The notes: generated by a model not told the origin, from the letters alone. A stretch of 52,101 nucleotides of DNA from Ramazzottius varieornatus (GCA_001949185.1 BDGG01000001.1:7948594-8000694); one strand, 5' to 3'; numbered from the stretch's first letter, positions 33,890 to 46,759 are shown. Program-made: numbers and translations.

Positions 33890-34440
33890 GCTGCAAGTTT
33901 GGTGGTGGTCATTGGACAGCGCACTGAATGAGTCACTCAAAGGTGCCTTGACTTCTGCCCAGAGCCCGGCCATCCTTGAACCTCCGGGGGTCTTCCAGAT
34001 GGACATGAGACGGCCAGACGCGTGACGTATGTTACGTGGAAGAACGGTAAGGAGCTTGTCTGGGACGTCACAGTCATGGATACCCTCGCCATAACGAACT
34101 GCGCAATGTCCATGCTTAAAGTCAGAATCGCCGCCGATGACGCCGAAAAAAGATAGATTACGAAGTACCGGGACATCGGTAACCAGTTCCAGTTCTTTCC
34201 TGTCGGATTGGAGACCCTAGGACCGTGGGGACCTTCCGCGACGGAGCTGTTTGAAGTTTTCGGAAGAAAGATGGCCGAAATAACTGGCGAGACAGGTCTT
34301 TTCAGTATTTTAAGCAGCGAGTGTCAATCGAAATTCTTCGCTATAATTCTTACTCTGTTCTCAGTAGTTTTAAGTAAACGAAAGGCTTGGATGAAGTTTC
34401 TTACGCATTAGATGTCAAGAAGGGAATTTATGTTTAGTTT
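33890..34440 (+). pseudogene. LINE C-terminal region, copy A
   Basis: One frame reads SALNESLKGALTSAQSPAIL, the next VTYVTWKNGKELVWDVTVMD and TLAIT, then SATELFEVFGRKMAEITGET, and the end reads KGLDEVSYALDVKKGIYV. Each block aligns with the minus-strand copy at 50558-51238 (LNESLKRALTLAQISAILDP, PWKNGKELVWDVGVVDTL, FEAIGRNTMEVTGESRSFTF). This region follows reverse transcriptase in a LINE family widespread in invertebrates, after a Cys/His motif that is lost here. Two frame changes and a stop break it. Confidence 0.7.
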
Positions 34441-35069
34441 CTGTTTATTATTTTCGTATCGGCGCTTCCATTTGCATACGGTGCATTTTGTGAGTGCAGA
34501 CAATTGTCTTCAAAACCCTCTAAAACACCTGCCACCACTATCCTGCGTTTATAACAGCTGTCGACAGGTTCAATAAACAATCAAACGTTTGCGTTTATGG
34601 TATCGTGTAAAATGTACGACAAACAAGTCGCGCCACTGCTGCTTTGCTTATTCCATGTTTTACATGGTCCTGCGTAGAATGGGCGCGACCCGACCATGGT
34701 CGCAGAACCGTGCGAACATTGTCGCGCGACTATGCGACTATGGACGATGAGCCGTGGGTGGTGTCAAGAGTTTAGATATTAGTGCTGAGGGGAGCCCATC
34801 GGTGGTGCCGGTGGTGAGAGGAGCCCTAACCTATAAAACTTGAATTCGATCTGAAACAAAAACCAATGTCGATAGCTACTTTCGCATTCCACGATCCATC
34901 AGTAGACAAAATTTGGAAGATTTTTGACCAGTGCTTTGTGAGAATATTAACTAACAAGATTTGTGGACTTAACACTAGTTATAATTTAGATTGGTGCAGG
35001 TTTTGCGTGCTCGCTTGTAATATAGCTAGTCAACCGAAGAGGTCGTCAGGCTCTTCGGCCAGTCTACCA

Positions 35070-36985
35070 GTTTGAGCACCGCCCGCCTGTTCACCATCGA
35101 CGGCTATAACATGCATCGGAGAGACTAAGCAATTACAATGAAGAAAGGTGAAGGGGGCCTCCCTTTCTGCACACCATCGCATGTTTCGGCACACGTGATC
35201 GTCCATCCCGGCCCCTCAACAGCTACGAGACGCTTTTCGTGGACATCAGTTCTGCCAATCGCCGTGTACATGTCGGGGTTGTCTGTCCTCCACCATTTCT
35301 ACCAGCTGGAAAGACTTGAGAGCTGTTTAACAACATTGAAGGAATGTTGCAAAAGTACTCTGGGCATGACTTTGTGATCATAGATTTCAACATCGATAAG
35401 CTGGACCCCGACGCGTCGCACAGGAGTCTAGTGAAACAACTGTGCTAGAATCTATCCCTCATCGAGAAGGTCGATGGTCCCAAGAGAGACGCAACGTCCA
35501 CTTCCTCAAGCGGTACGAAGCTGGACCTCATGCTCCGCTCGCTATCCTCTAAATACAAAGCTGACAAGGGAGCCATCACGAACGTGTCTGACCACAGACT
35601 GAGTAAGACCGTTGCAACTTAAAGGTGTGCCCTTCCCCCAGAACCATCAGGTACCGTGTCTGGGACCCCTCTGCCATGTCGGATTTCGTCGATGCCGTTG
35701 GCCGCCACACCTTTGCCGTCCCACCTTCCGTACCTTCTACAGTCTTGGCGGTTTGTCGACGGACTGACAGACATTGTAGACCAGTAGTTTCCCTACCGCA
35801 TCAAGAGAGTCAAACATCGTAGATATCAGTGAATCACCTCAGTTAAGGCCGAGCCTAACAACGTAATGCTGCCTCCTGTACAACATCTTCGGAAAGGTGT
35901 TGCATAGTCAGCCGCTAACAACATCCTCTCAGCCGTCAGGGTTTCGGTCCGGCCACTCGTGCAAGTCTCTGTTACTGAAGGTAACGGAGGAATGGAAGAA
36001 AGCCATTGACAGGAGTTAGTTCACTGCGGTAGCGTTCCTCGACCCCCGTAAGACATTCGACAATGTCCGCCATGACCTGCTCCTGCACCCCCTGGCGCAA
36101 ATCGGTTGCAGTAGCCTGCCACTCCAGTGGTTCCACAGCTACCTGATTGGCGGACACCAGAAGGTACGCGCGGGAGAGAACTTCTCATCCACACTTCCGG
36201 TACTTTCAGGTGTACCACAGGGTTCCTCGTTGGGTCCCCTGTTGTTCGCCGTCTACATCAACTCCATCCTCGACATCTACGACGACTAAATCGAGTGTGA
36301 AGTAGAGAGAGACCTTCGCGGACGACGCCGCAGTCTGCGTGACCGGCAAAACCGAGGGAAGAACGGTAGTTTACCTGTCTCGAGTTCTGGTCGATGTGTT
36401 GAGCTGGTTCGCTGTTCCCTCCTTTTCACTCAGTGAGAAGAAGACGGTGGCTATGTTGATTCGAGGACACCGAAAGACACGTGTGAACGATACATCGGTC
36501 GAGATCAACGGCACCGTTCCTCCCTGGTCGAGCAGCGTGCGATACTTGGGCGTAAACGTTGACTTGCACCTCACTTTGGAAAGACCACATCAAGTCGGAA
36601 AGAGCGTAACGTTCGGTATAGCCGAGATGAAGAGGGGGGGGACGAGCCGCTCCACGAAGCAGCGTGCAGTCTGGTCCGCCGCAAGTAAGACCTCGCTCGA
36701 GACACTGTGTGAAGGAACGAATGGCCGCGAGCGCGCGATCCCCAACTACAAAGAGTCTGTTCGGCGGGAAACCATGCAGCAGCTCGGCAGCGTTCACGTC
36801 ATGGAAAGTTAGCTGCAACATCTAGCTGTCTGGCTGTTCAAGATCAGGGAGCCAGCTGCTGTATGTATTCCCCCGTACCTGGAAGACATGATCGAGTTCA
36901 AGACCCATCGAAGCCTACAATCTCAGACGAGCGGCGAAAGCGGAAGTCAAGTCAGAAGAAACCACCCTGGCATCCGATTGAGTCT
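35070..36985 (+). pseudogene. LINE with AP-endonuclease and reverse transcriptase, second family
   Basis: In order: FTIDGYNMHRRD and YETLFVDISSANRRVHVGVV; GHDFVIIDFNIDKLDPDAS (the GDFN endonuclease block); NVSDHRL (the catalytic SDH) at about 35590. The polymerase reads SGFRSGHSC, AFLDPRKTFDNVRHDLLL (motif A), GVPQGSSLGPLLFAVYIN (motif B, about 36210-36260), then FADDAAVC near 36318 (motif C), LSEKKTVAMLIRG and SSSVRYLGVNVD. The tail reads IPPYLEDMIEFKTHRSLQSQ. All catalytic blocks survive but are split by several stops and shifts. The 3' flank ends in simple repeats at 37131-37216, typical of LINE tails. Confidence 0.85.
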
Positions 36986-37130
36986 GTAGTAGAAATACAG
37001 AGCATCTTGTTTTGACTAGCGGTTCTCTTCGAATTTTCAAAGCTAGCATTGCCGTTTGCTTGTGTAACCGATTTGCAAAGGGTTCTGGTCCACCGGACGT
37101 CGAAGTCCTCAATTGAGGTTGTCTGCTCTC

Positions 37131-37216
37131 AAATAGATAAATAAATAAATTCCACGATCTCTGGATTCTCCGACAATAACTTGAAACCTCTTGATCTTGA
37201 TCTTGATCTTGATCTT
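37131..37216 (+). repeat. (AAAT)n and (TTGATC)n microsatellites
   Basis: AAAT-type units at 37131-37150 and more than four tandem TTGATC units at 37191-37216, downstream of the LINE coding remnant. The second may be the LINE 3' tail. Confidence 0.85.
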
Positions 37217-37259
37217 CAATTTTGATAATACTGGGATGCACTGCATGATGAAATGTCAA

Positions 37260-40200
37260 ATCGGTTCATACTGATATCAGAAACATGGCATTTTGAACAA
37301 TCGATCTGCTAGCTATGCCCTTAATAGGCCTGGTCGTATGTCCGCTAACAAATCTTGCAGATCCATAGGAAAGGTAGATTTTGGGAAGGACACTAATCTT
37401 GCAAGAGGACACTGATCTTTCCGTATTCGAGCCGCACCAAATCGAAACACGGCTCTGAACATCCCATTATTGTCAATATCGGCATTCCTTCTCATAAAAG
37501 CAACAATTAAGCTGTTCCATTGTGGGCTGCGTGCGAACTGTGAAATTTCACTCATGCTGAACAAAAGTGTAGCTCATGGGCGCATTTCTACCTTAGGTCA
37601 CAGATAGTATGCGTTGTACAACTCGATTTTTGATTAGCTAGTTCTGCGACTTTAACTGCAACGCTTCGCCAAAAAGACGGACTTCACGGACTGAGGTACC
37701 TCAGCTGCAGTCTCCAAATCTTCTGCGTATGCTCAACAGTTATAGGTAACACTTTTGCCGGCACAGGTCCAAGTGTTCCTAGCGGAATAGGTGCTCCGTG
37801 CCGTCGTAGCACGTGTGCCTGCCGTTTCGACAAGATAATATTACCTGCGCTCTATGGAAAAAATGGATAGCCGCAACCTAAATAACCCAAGGCAATGATC
37901 CGATTCAGTTTATCCCACTGAATGACGAGAGATACGCCACCTTCAGAGACCCGGCTGACTTGTGAGGCTGAGCCTTGTCGCCTGATATTGTATTTCAATC
38001 GACAATGGCAGTTTAGTCAGCCTCGGGTGATGCAGAAGTGACTGAAATTTCTTCGGTTTTTTAGTAAAATAGCAGAGGAATGGTTCACTCGAAAACCACT
38101 CAAGAAAATATGAGGTGTGTCAGTATGACTTCTGGCTTGCATTCGAACACCAACTTCAAAAATTCTTCCCGTTCGGCCCTGGATATTTTTCCCGGTTTTT
38201 TACAACTCGATTTCTGGATCTTATTGGGACCATCCATTGAGCTCTGCCGCTGTGCACTTGCTCATGTGCACTGTGGCATCGTGGTTGAGACAGTCGCTAA
38301 TGTCCAGTACGAATAATCTACTGGATAGTTTTTTCTTCCGTTTGTTCATGTTGTTTGCAATAGTCTTGATCTCAGTGATCCAGCTTAACTCGCCTAACTT
38401 GTGATAGCGCACGGTACGAAAACGTAGACGCATTACCAGAAACGGCCTCTGAAAGCACCACGAACTTAATGTTCTCCCATATGGCAGCGCAGCAGAAGTC
38501 TTGAATCGAATCAGTTGACGTAGTTCTCGATCCGTGCGGGAGATATTCTGATTCCGTAGTCGTTGGCTGAGATAGAGTAAGCCTTTGATATAACCCCTCG
38601 ACGAGCAGAGTTATCCTAACGGGAGCGGAGTCGGTCATGGTTACCCGATGACCACTGCATTGTCATTTGAAAAGCTGTCAAGTCCGGCACGAGCGTTCAT
38701 TGGTTGGTAAGTGCGTATTAACGATGAACACCTGCTGGTTTTCAGCCAATGGTTAACCTACGGTTCGGAACAATAAAAGATAGGAACCACACAAAAAAAG
38801 GATATCCGTAAAAATAAACTGATCGAATGGATTGCAGTCTGTGGTTGGACTGAGATATCAACATTGTGTCTTTGTTACAAATAGTCAGCGTTTCAAAGTT
38901 GATTAAGTTCCACCCTATGCAAACCTTTCTTAGCCACGTGGTTCATTGTAGATAATGCAAAACAAACCGACCTGTGGCTGCGACTGTTTCAGCGATTTGG
39001 AGAACCCGGCCTAGTTGTTGTTTGTTTATTCTACATCTATTTCAGTCGTTTTCTTCTGAAAACGCGGAAAAAATATCGACCATTACTCGTGTATTGGGAG
39101 AGTAGAAAGAGCTCATCTCCACTGCAATCAGAAGTAAGTAGCGTTCCTCACGAGGTGTTGCCTCGTTGCTCCAGTCGTAAGTCTGTAACACAGCGAGAAA
39201 GTATAACCACAGTTAAAAAAACTCGTTCGTAATATATTTGACAGTTGTGGAGAGGCTTCAAAGCCGATCATGGCGGTAGATCAAAGATGCCGCCCGATGA
39301 CGTAGTCACAACACATGTTTCGGAAACTCAGAGATCTTTCTATCCTTACAAGTATAAGGATATCGCATATATGGCCTGGGCAACGAAAGAGCGAGCTTTT
39401 CGCAATAATCGCTTTAGTCTGATCTTCTTCGCTTTAAGGCTCTGGGTTTAGTAAATTCATAAGTCACGATTATTGCGAAATACACCCGGGCTATTGCCCA
39501 ATGCGCGGTTAACTCTTGGTCTTAAGGAATACGCATAATACCTACAGAAGTTAAGTCGTGAACACAGGGAAAATTCTGTACCACATAGCCATATTTGATC
39601 TTTAAATCATTTAGTTCAGAGGGTAATATGTCCGTGAAGCTCTACATTACGGTCGTTACCTAATGCCAGTAAAACTTACAAGAGAACAGGCGAGTTCGGG
39701 AGAAAGGTTTATTAGACTGAAAGCTACATGATAGGGAGACTGACGCCAAAAAACGCTATCCTCTTAAACTTGTCGAAGGCTTGCAACTTTCCAGAAACTT
39801 TTGGAATAAGCCAGGTTCCATGCCCCGATGCTAAGAAAATACCGTTCTCAAAAGCCTATCGAACAATGAGGCTGAGCGAAGGAGAGCTTGATCAATGACT
39901 GGGAAAGGAAGGTTCGAAAGGGTGGTTGCTTGAAGTGAAATTTGTTATCGTCAAATCGAATCTTGGGAGCAAGAAGCGGCTCATAACAATTTTGTTTTAT
40001 TCAAGAACGCGCTTTTTCTTGTCGCATTCCCAAGGGTCCCAGTCACAGTACGTATCGAGCGAGCCTGATCACTTTCGCCATTCGAGTGAACGCCAACAGA
40101 ACGTAGCACACCATTCGTCACAAAAGCGCAACGGGCGGAGCTCGTTCGAACAGAAAACAGCATATTTTGCTCCCCGCCTCCTCCTCCCTTTCCTCCTACC

Positions 40201-40500
40201 TCTCGAACGGAAATAGCCGATGTGGAAAACCCTTCCGCGTATGGCTAAAATGGACGACTGGTTTGAGTGCCGATAACGTACAAGCTCAAGACCAAGCCGC
40301 GCGTTGCACGATTCTCGAGACGTATCCGCAAGATAAAACTCGAATGGTCTCTTCCATGGTATTATCGGTAGACGTACGACCCTAATTTTTGCAGGCTGTT
40401 GGAATTTCGATCCAGAACCTTTCGCTGCAGCGCTAGTGTTCCAGTTCAGTTCCCATACTCAATACGGCAACCTCGTGTGTCTGTCTAATGGTCTTGAGTG
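37260..40500. other. Stretch without a recognisable gene
   Basis: Only short frames on both strands. The one structural feature is the inverted repeat at 39398-39480. Confidence 0.5.
39398..39480. repeat. 14-bp perfect inverted repeat, 55-base spacing
   Basis: TTTCGCAATAATCG (39398-39411) and CGATTATTGCGAAA (39467-39480) are perfect complements. A weaker complementarity continues outward (GGCCTGGGCAACG with GGGCTATTGCCC). Confidence 0.75.
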
Positions 40501-40512
40501 CTCTTTTACATA

Positions 40513-41812
40513 ATGGTGCATTATTTTTATGTACACCTGGTGTACATCTGTGTTGTTTTTGTTCTCATTTCGTTCAAGATGATTGATGTAGTTCCTAATA
40601 TGTTTGCTTTCAGAAAAACTCCGGTGTCCTTCGCTGGATTGACGAAGTTACCTTCTGACTCTACTCAAAACGATGTTCCAGAGAGGTTATCGTTTGAGAA
40701 AAGATGGAACGATATTGTAGACACCGAAGAGGTGAGTCACCTTTGACACCGCATAAACATACTAAATGAATCGAAGTGCTTGTTTGCAGGTCAACCGTTT
40801 TCGCTCGGAGTACGTTAGACGTTGTCCCAGTTTTAAGACAACTTATACGCTAAACATAGAATCCGGGAAGGACCGAAATATATCGGCGGATCTTTTGGCG
40901 ACTCGCGGTTTAGCTAGTGCTTTAAACTCTGTTCTGTCTGCTTTTGTACTGTGCGACTTGGTGGATCCTCCCCGAAAGTTCTATCTGGCCGCAGAAAAAT
41001 GGAACTACGGAAACTTCAATACAGTGTTCATGGATTTCACTGATCGAACGGTATGCCACATCACAAAACTGAAACCGGTGCTTGCAGATCGCAGCACAAG
41101 ACTTCGCCTGCTTCCTAATGGCACGGTTAAAATTGATGGTCCACATGCTCTCTTCGAGCTCAGTATCCTGCCTCATCAGAGTGAGCATTATAATGTTCAC
41201 AGAAACCTCCCGGCGCATACGGGACTAGCGAAATATTTCAGCATGAAGTCGGTGACCGCTCGAGCTTTTTTAGTTCCCGCGCCGTACATTAAGAAAATTA
41301 TCAGACTGATGTGGAGCGAGTTAACAGACTTTGACGGGAAATACGTCTTCTTCCATATCCGACGTGGTGACAAACACAAGGAAGCACAAGAAGTTCCAGT
41401 TCGAAAATTTCTGGAAAAGTATATGGAAAACTGTGGCCAAGGAAGCAGCTGTTCAAGGACGGTTTTCGTTATGTGTGACGGTGAAAAAACCTGTAACGAT
41501 TTCAAAAGCCAGCTCGGCCCAGGGTACCGTTATGCTCACTACAGTTCACTGATGAGCTCCTGGAAACTATGGGTGGCTGCACAGCACTATCCAGAACATT
41601 CACAAGAGAAGTTTGACGCGCTTTCCGAAACGGAACGCCTTGCGCAAACAACAGAGCTAATTGTATCTTTGTATTTGGCAGCATTGGCAGACTCAGTTTT
41701 CTGCACATACTCTTCAAATGTTTGTCGACTTATTGCCTTGTTGCGTGGAGGAACACTAGATAACAGCACTGTATACAGCCTTGACACCACGAATTGGCAT
41801 AACTACCGCTAA
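40513..41812 (+). CDS. FUT8-like fucosyltransferase (GT23), two exons, intact
   Basis: Exon 1 (40513-40731) and exon 2 (40790-41812) join in phase 0 over a 58-base intron (GTGAGT donor, TTGTTTGCAG acceptor) and give about 413 residues. The N-terminus (MVHYFYVHLVYICVVFVLIS) is a signal anchor for a type II Golgi protein. Exon 2 carries YVFFHIRRGDKHKEAQ (H262), matching the HVRRTDK block that binds GDP-fucose in FUT8, and near the end SLYLAALADSVFCTYSSNVC followed by RL, matching the FUT8 TFSSQVCR block, then VYSLDTTNWHN. The family adds fucose from GDP-fucose, in FUT8 by an alpha-1,6 bond to the innermost GlcNAc of N-glycans. Threonine of the RRTD block is Gly here, and the coiled coil and SH3 domain of vertebrate FUT8 are absent, so the acceptor may differ. 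The reading frame is fully open. Confidence 0.85.
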
Positions 41813-41819
41813 AACAGTT

Positions 41820-43845
41820 GGGGATGAGACAGGTTTCAACCAATCAACATATTTCTGTGTTCGAAAAAGTTTGAATTTTGATGGCTAAGCTAATCAAGAT
41901 TTCGATGTACAGTGCACAAAATGCGTCCCTGCATGCATGAGCACCGGACCACGGGCACGGTACTTACAAAGGTTACGTCAAACGTCATTCGAAAGGTTTA
42001 CGAATCTCTGCTTTTTTCTCTGACCTTTCACTTTGACTAGCTAGAGCGAGGGACATCGGCACGGATCCCCGCGGATGAAGTACAAACATAGTTTTTTTTC
42101 ATGGGTACGAATCGGGCTCGTGTGAACGGAAGGACCGGATCTGTAAAGTAACTGGCTTGGGATGGACGCTAACGAACTACGGTGTTAAACGGCGGATGCG
42201 TCGGATTTTCATTCGTTGCGCTGTTCCCTTGACTGAGAGATGTCGGTTACTTTCTACAGCAGCTTCGGGCCGAATATTTAGAAAGGGTTGTGCTGTGAAG
42301 TCAGAGCATCAGTGGGAGCGCACAGCCCGACAGAAACGTGAGGAGTGGGTGACGTCGGCACGTGGTACCACACGGTAAGGCACTCGCACTTCTCATAAAA
42401 GTTCTCTGAGGCGTCGAAGGATGGTTAACGTTGATTACACTTGAATTCTAACAGGAATTAGGACCCCAATAAAAGACTGTATAGGTAAAACTAGAATTTT
42501 TGGAGATTCGCTATCCTTAATTGATTGGATCAGATTGCAAAGCTATCATACGGAGTGGATGTTGCGTGAAACATCCTGCCAAGAAGAAAGAGGCGACGGT
42601 AATTCATCCGTCTCTGCATATGACTTGAGGCAGGAGTTGATGTAAGACCAACACTAAGACTAACGATGTGGATATCAGTGGTGTAGCAAGAACGAGACTG
42701 GAAGAGAAGGACGAGTTCTTGAAGTCCAAAGTGATCACAGCTGGGTTACGAGACCAATCTCAGTATGCGCCATGAACATCTCGGCCAGGTCAGGGCTCCG
42801 ATTGCAGAAATACAGAGTACCATCCCTTTACTGTCTCTGGGCAGGTCCAAGGTTCACGCAGCCCTTAGTTGATTGAGGTTCACTCAACCATCAGTCAGCC
42901 GACGACCTTTAGCATTGCCAGATTTTCTGAAATCTAGTGATTGTGCGCACGCCATAGCCTCTTGAGCGCTGCAACACCGCTGCTGTTTCATAGTTCATCA
43001 GCAGTGACTTGGAAGTTAACGGTCCCGTGGTGGTTGATAATCTGTTGGACGTCATCAGTTCTCTGGGCCTGTTGAATGATGGCGCGTTGTAGTAGTCTGA
43101 CGGTATACAATGGCCGTCTTCTGGATTTGCAATCCGCATCCTTTGAAAGATCGTTTCTATACCCGGAAAAATGAAAATTCTTATTTTGGAAAAACCAGAA
43201 GTCACATTTAGATAACTTCTGACTGCTGTGATGAAGAACCAACTTAGTTCTATAGAGTAGCATGATTCGCTTCGGAAACGGTCAAGCAAGTAGCTGAAGA
43301 AGAAATTCGGAAAAACAGAAATAAGTCTTCACCCGTTAACTATAAACCCAGCTCTCTCCTCCCGTGGCCAACGCGCCGACTTAATTCTTGCTGCAGGAAA
43401 AAGAGGAGTGTTAGTGGTTAAAACATCGCATGAAGCAGAAGAGAAAAAACAAACACCTTTGACAACTGCTTTGCCGTCTCTCGATACCTTCCTGGAAACT
43501 ACTGCGCAGCATGGTGAGGTGGTGCCAGGCCTTTTTAAATTCGGAAGTATGGGGGGACAGAGATAGGCTAGAACACCTGAGGTAACAAAAATCTTGGGCC
43601 TTCCTCTGTAGCAAACGACCGCATTGTCGTACTAGTACCGGGCTGCACGCTTGTACCTCGCAAACTGTGAACGGAGCTGGTCCAGATAGCTCATATTTAA
43701 TTCCGGCTACTTGATGTCGCCTCTCTGGCGCCCAGTGACGTAAAGCAAGCGAAATTTAACCCAACTGACTTGCACACTCTGCCTCGAAACTGGTTACGCT
43801 GTGCCCAACACATGGTTTATATGTGCGTGACATGCGCGTACTCCC
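41820..43845. other. Stretch without a recognisable gene
   Basis: It holds a possible AATAAA at 42468-42473 for the FUT8-like gene, 656 bases after its stop, but no further coding signal. A minus frame of 126 codons at 42909-43289 has no recognisable domain. Confidence 0.4.
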
Positions 43846-43847
43846 AT

Positions 43848-44369
43848 AAGCATTTCCGTTATTGTATAGCAAAGTGAGTCGTGTGACCCATATGGTTTTT
43901 TGATTTTGTTCAAAGAAAAAAGGAATGAATATCGTCTTAGCGTCTTGAGATAAACTATCGGGTATAAATGATGCTGATTGGCTACGGATTGTGGATTGAG
44001 ATATCGCTCTCTAATATACTTGTGATTTCTGAAATTATGACGAACTGTGCCGCGGTCGATCAAAGGAGCCAACTCATAACATCACCGCAAGAATATTTCG
44101 CGAGCTTGTCCATGTGTGAGGGGAGTAGGAAGTGAAGCAGAATGCGTTGAAGATTTTTCCGATGGTGGTCACTGTATTTAGAACCTCTTACGCTTGCAGA
44201 AATCGCTGGTACGAGCAAGAAGTGAGGGTTACTATCAATACATTATGGCATATCTTCCCTTCTGCAAGAGTTCTGTAGAAAGCAATGGTGGTTAGAATGT
44301 TCGCGAATGTGCACCAAAGACCGAGATCAAGTTCTACTAACGAGGGACCCTTCAGACCATGTCACTGGC
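43848..44369 (+). repeat. Left arm of a 1.5 kb inverted repeat
   Basis: Every sampled stretch of these 522 bases is the reverse complement of 44811-45332, with position sums constant at 89180, so there is no net insertion or deletion between the arms. The only difference I saw is one base near the inner edge. The same 75-codon frame is readable outward from both arms. Confidence 0.93.
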
Positions 44370-44810
44370 TATAATCTACTATACTACAGTTTGAAAAAGC
44401 GGTATCGGCTATGCCGCGACTTAAGGCTATAGCACTGCCTGTGCGCCACCACATACCGCAGTGGTGGCTAACTTTACAAACCCGGTATGGGACGGCTAAG
44501 TTTACAACCTTTACCTCGTACCTCACCTCCGGAAAATGTCGAAGAAAAACATTTTTTCCCGATCAGTCTGAATCAGCAAAAGTTTTTAGAAGTCCGTCTA
44601 CTCCACTTTCATTGCCGACGACCCATTATTACTGACGACACGAGGACCAGTAGACTCACAAGAACTGAGTGGCTCATACGGGTTCAACAATGGCTTCACG
44701 CATTTCGGATTTTCCGTAGCTCAAGGAAGTGGTCATCTGCCTTTCTTCCCGATACTTTGTAGAGTGCCAAAGGTCTCAGCTATCTCGTGAAAGCATTAAT
44801 ATCGTGATCG
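44370..44810. other. 441-base spacer of the inverted repeat
   Basis: It contains two overlapping plus frames of 74 and 91 codons (44411-44635, 44487-44762) with no domain. Confidence 0.5.
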
Positions 44811-45332
44811 GCCAGCGACATGGTCTGAAGGGTCCCTCGTTAGTAGAACTTGATCTCGGTCTTTGGTGCACATTCGCGAACATTCTAACCACCATTGCTT
44901 TCTACAGAACTCTTGCAGAAGGGAAGATATGCCATAATGTATTGATAGTAACCCTCACTTCTTGCTCGTACCAGCGATTTCTGCAAGCGTAAGAGGTTCT
45001 AAATACAGTGACCACCATCGGAAAAATCTTCAACGCATTCTGCTTCACTTCCTACTCCCCTCACACATGGACAAGCTCGCGAAATATTCTTGCGGTGATG
45101 TTATGAGTTGGCTCCTTTGATCGACCGCGGCACAGTTCGTCATAATTTCAGAAATCACAAGTATATTAGAGAGCGATATCTCAATCCACAATCCGTAGCC
45201 AATCAGCATCATTTATACCCGATAGTTTATCTCAAGACGCTAAGACGATATTCATTCCTTTTTTCTTTGAACAAAATCAAAAAACCATATGGGTCACACG
45301 ACTCACTTTGCTATACAATAACGGAAATGCTT
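44811..45332 (-). repeat. Right arm of the 1.5 kb inverted repeat
   Basis: Inverse partner of 43848-44369. The match ends sharply at 45332 and no matching short direct repeat is seen just outside the arms. Confidence 0.93.
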
Positions 45333-45985
45333 TTCCTGTCTTGCTCATTTGGGAGTTTTAGACCAAAAGATCCGACTCGTTTGAGCGAAAACCGGTACAG
45401 TTCAGAGATGTTCATTTTTAACAGGTGGGAGGACGACAAAGAAAACGTTGCAAAGTGGATTGGAGAACCCATGTGGGAAAATCTTGTAGAATGTTTTCGT
45501 AAGAGATCTATTTTGCCGCCGTCCATACCGCAATGTTTGGGCTGCATTTTATGACCAAAACTGTCAGGGTCTGCTCTAAGTATTAACGTTCGAGTTATTG
45601 AAATTGGACGACGGGAACACAAGATATGAGCAAGAAAATGAAGACCATGGGGTGGCACTGACCTGTGTCCGTACAGTATAACGACGCAGGTAAGTTGAGT
45701 TAATCATAATTTGCTTCAGACACTCAATTTTTCCTTCGCTATGAAGTCTACTCCTACTCGAACAAGCGACAACGACATCGGGATATGTCCTACACGTATC
45801 CGAAATTGCGAGAACAGATACGCGAAAAGGCGTCCAAACACCCTGTCGCTTGCAGCGATGCCGGATACGGTTAGGGGGGGAGTCAGTTATGGGGCGGCGG
45901 AAATTTCTGAAGCCACCCATGACGCAGTAGTGCTCGTATCAGTATACTGACTGCTTTTGTGGATGCGTCATATTGCAACTCTAAA

Positions 45986-46483
45986 ATGTTCGCCCACCCC
46001 ATGACTAACTGTAAATTTAGAGCCGCAGAAGTTCAACCGTATCCGGCATCTCTGGCTACTTGGAACTGGAAGAACGTCAAGTGTGTGATGTCTGCACCAA
46101 ACCATATCTGTCATTTCGCTCGTAATTCCGTATCTCCAGGTTCCGCAAGTTGGGGCAATCATGGTACAATCACTGAGGGTGGAAATATCACAAGTTATAT
46201 GGAAAACTCTGAAAAAGGAAAGAATAAAACGTCCCGTACAGTGTTACGCGAATTAAAAATTTCACACCTGTCTAAATCACCATGTTATAGTAGGTATGTG
46301 AAAGTCCGGAATTACGTATCGCACTTGCAGAATGGCAGACCTCATTCCATTGTTCAGTACCTGTTCGTATTAAACGAGATCGAAAGTGGTTTGCAAAGGC
46401 CACACGAATACGCTTGGACAACATCGCTTGACAACTTTTCGTCCTGCAGGGCGGTGTTGATGATTTTTTCCATGTTTGCTTGA
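45986..46483 (+). other. Unassigned 165-codon open frame
   Basis: From ATG 45986 this frame is open to a TGA at 46481-46483, longer than most chance frames here. It has scattered Cys, several N-x-S/T sites and no signal peptide or membrane segment at the start. An opposite-strand frame of 87 codons overlaps its end. I do not recognise it. Confidence 0.25.
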
Positions 46484-46565
46484 CTAATAAAAGAAGACAC
46501 AGACGATCGCCGAACTCCTTCTGTTAATCTAATTTTGCTGCAACGTATTCTACAAGTGAGGACCA

Positions 46566-46615
46566 CTATCAAGTGGTCTTGGCCACTGAGAAGGCCGAGC
46601 GGGCGCGAGGAAATC
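46566..46615 (-). mobile_element. Second Helitron-type 3' terminus
   Basis: On the minus strand a GC-rich block with CTCGGCCTTCT precedes AGTGGCC-AA-GACCACT (46572-46587), then TTGATAG. It aligns with the terminus at 4488-4535, where the end is TTGCTAG. The hairpin has one mismatch, and CTAG has become ATAG, so this copy looks older. No Helitron coding sequence lies upstream; a LINE remnant does. Confidence 0.45.
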
Positions 46616-46759
46616 AACTAGAGGGAATGTTTATTCGATCACGTGATCCAGTTGGGCCTCCAGAAAGGCGAAAAAGAAGAACGCAGCAACCTTCCACCTC
46701 CTTCATGGTGAGTTCACCAGCTTCAACAGGCGACCACTATTAAAAATTTGTCGTCAAAC

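Noticed and set aside
41197-41790. Several minus frames of 67 to 102 codons
   Set aside because: They are antisense shadows of the intact FUT8-like exon.
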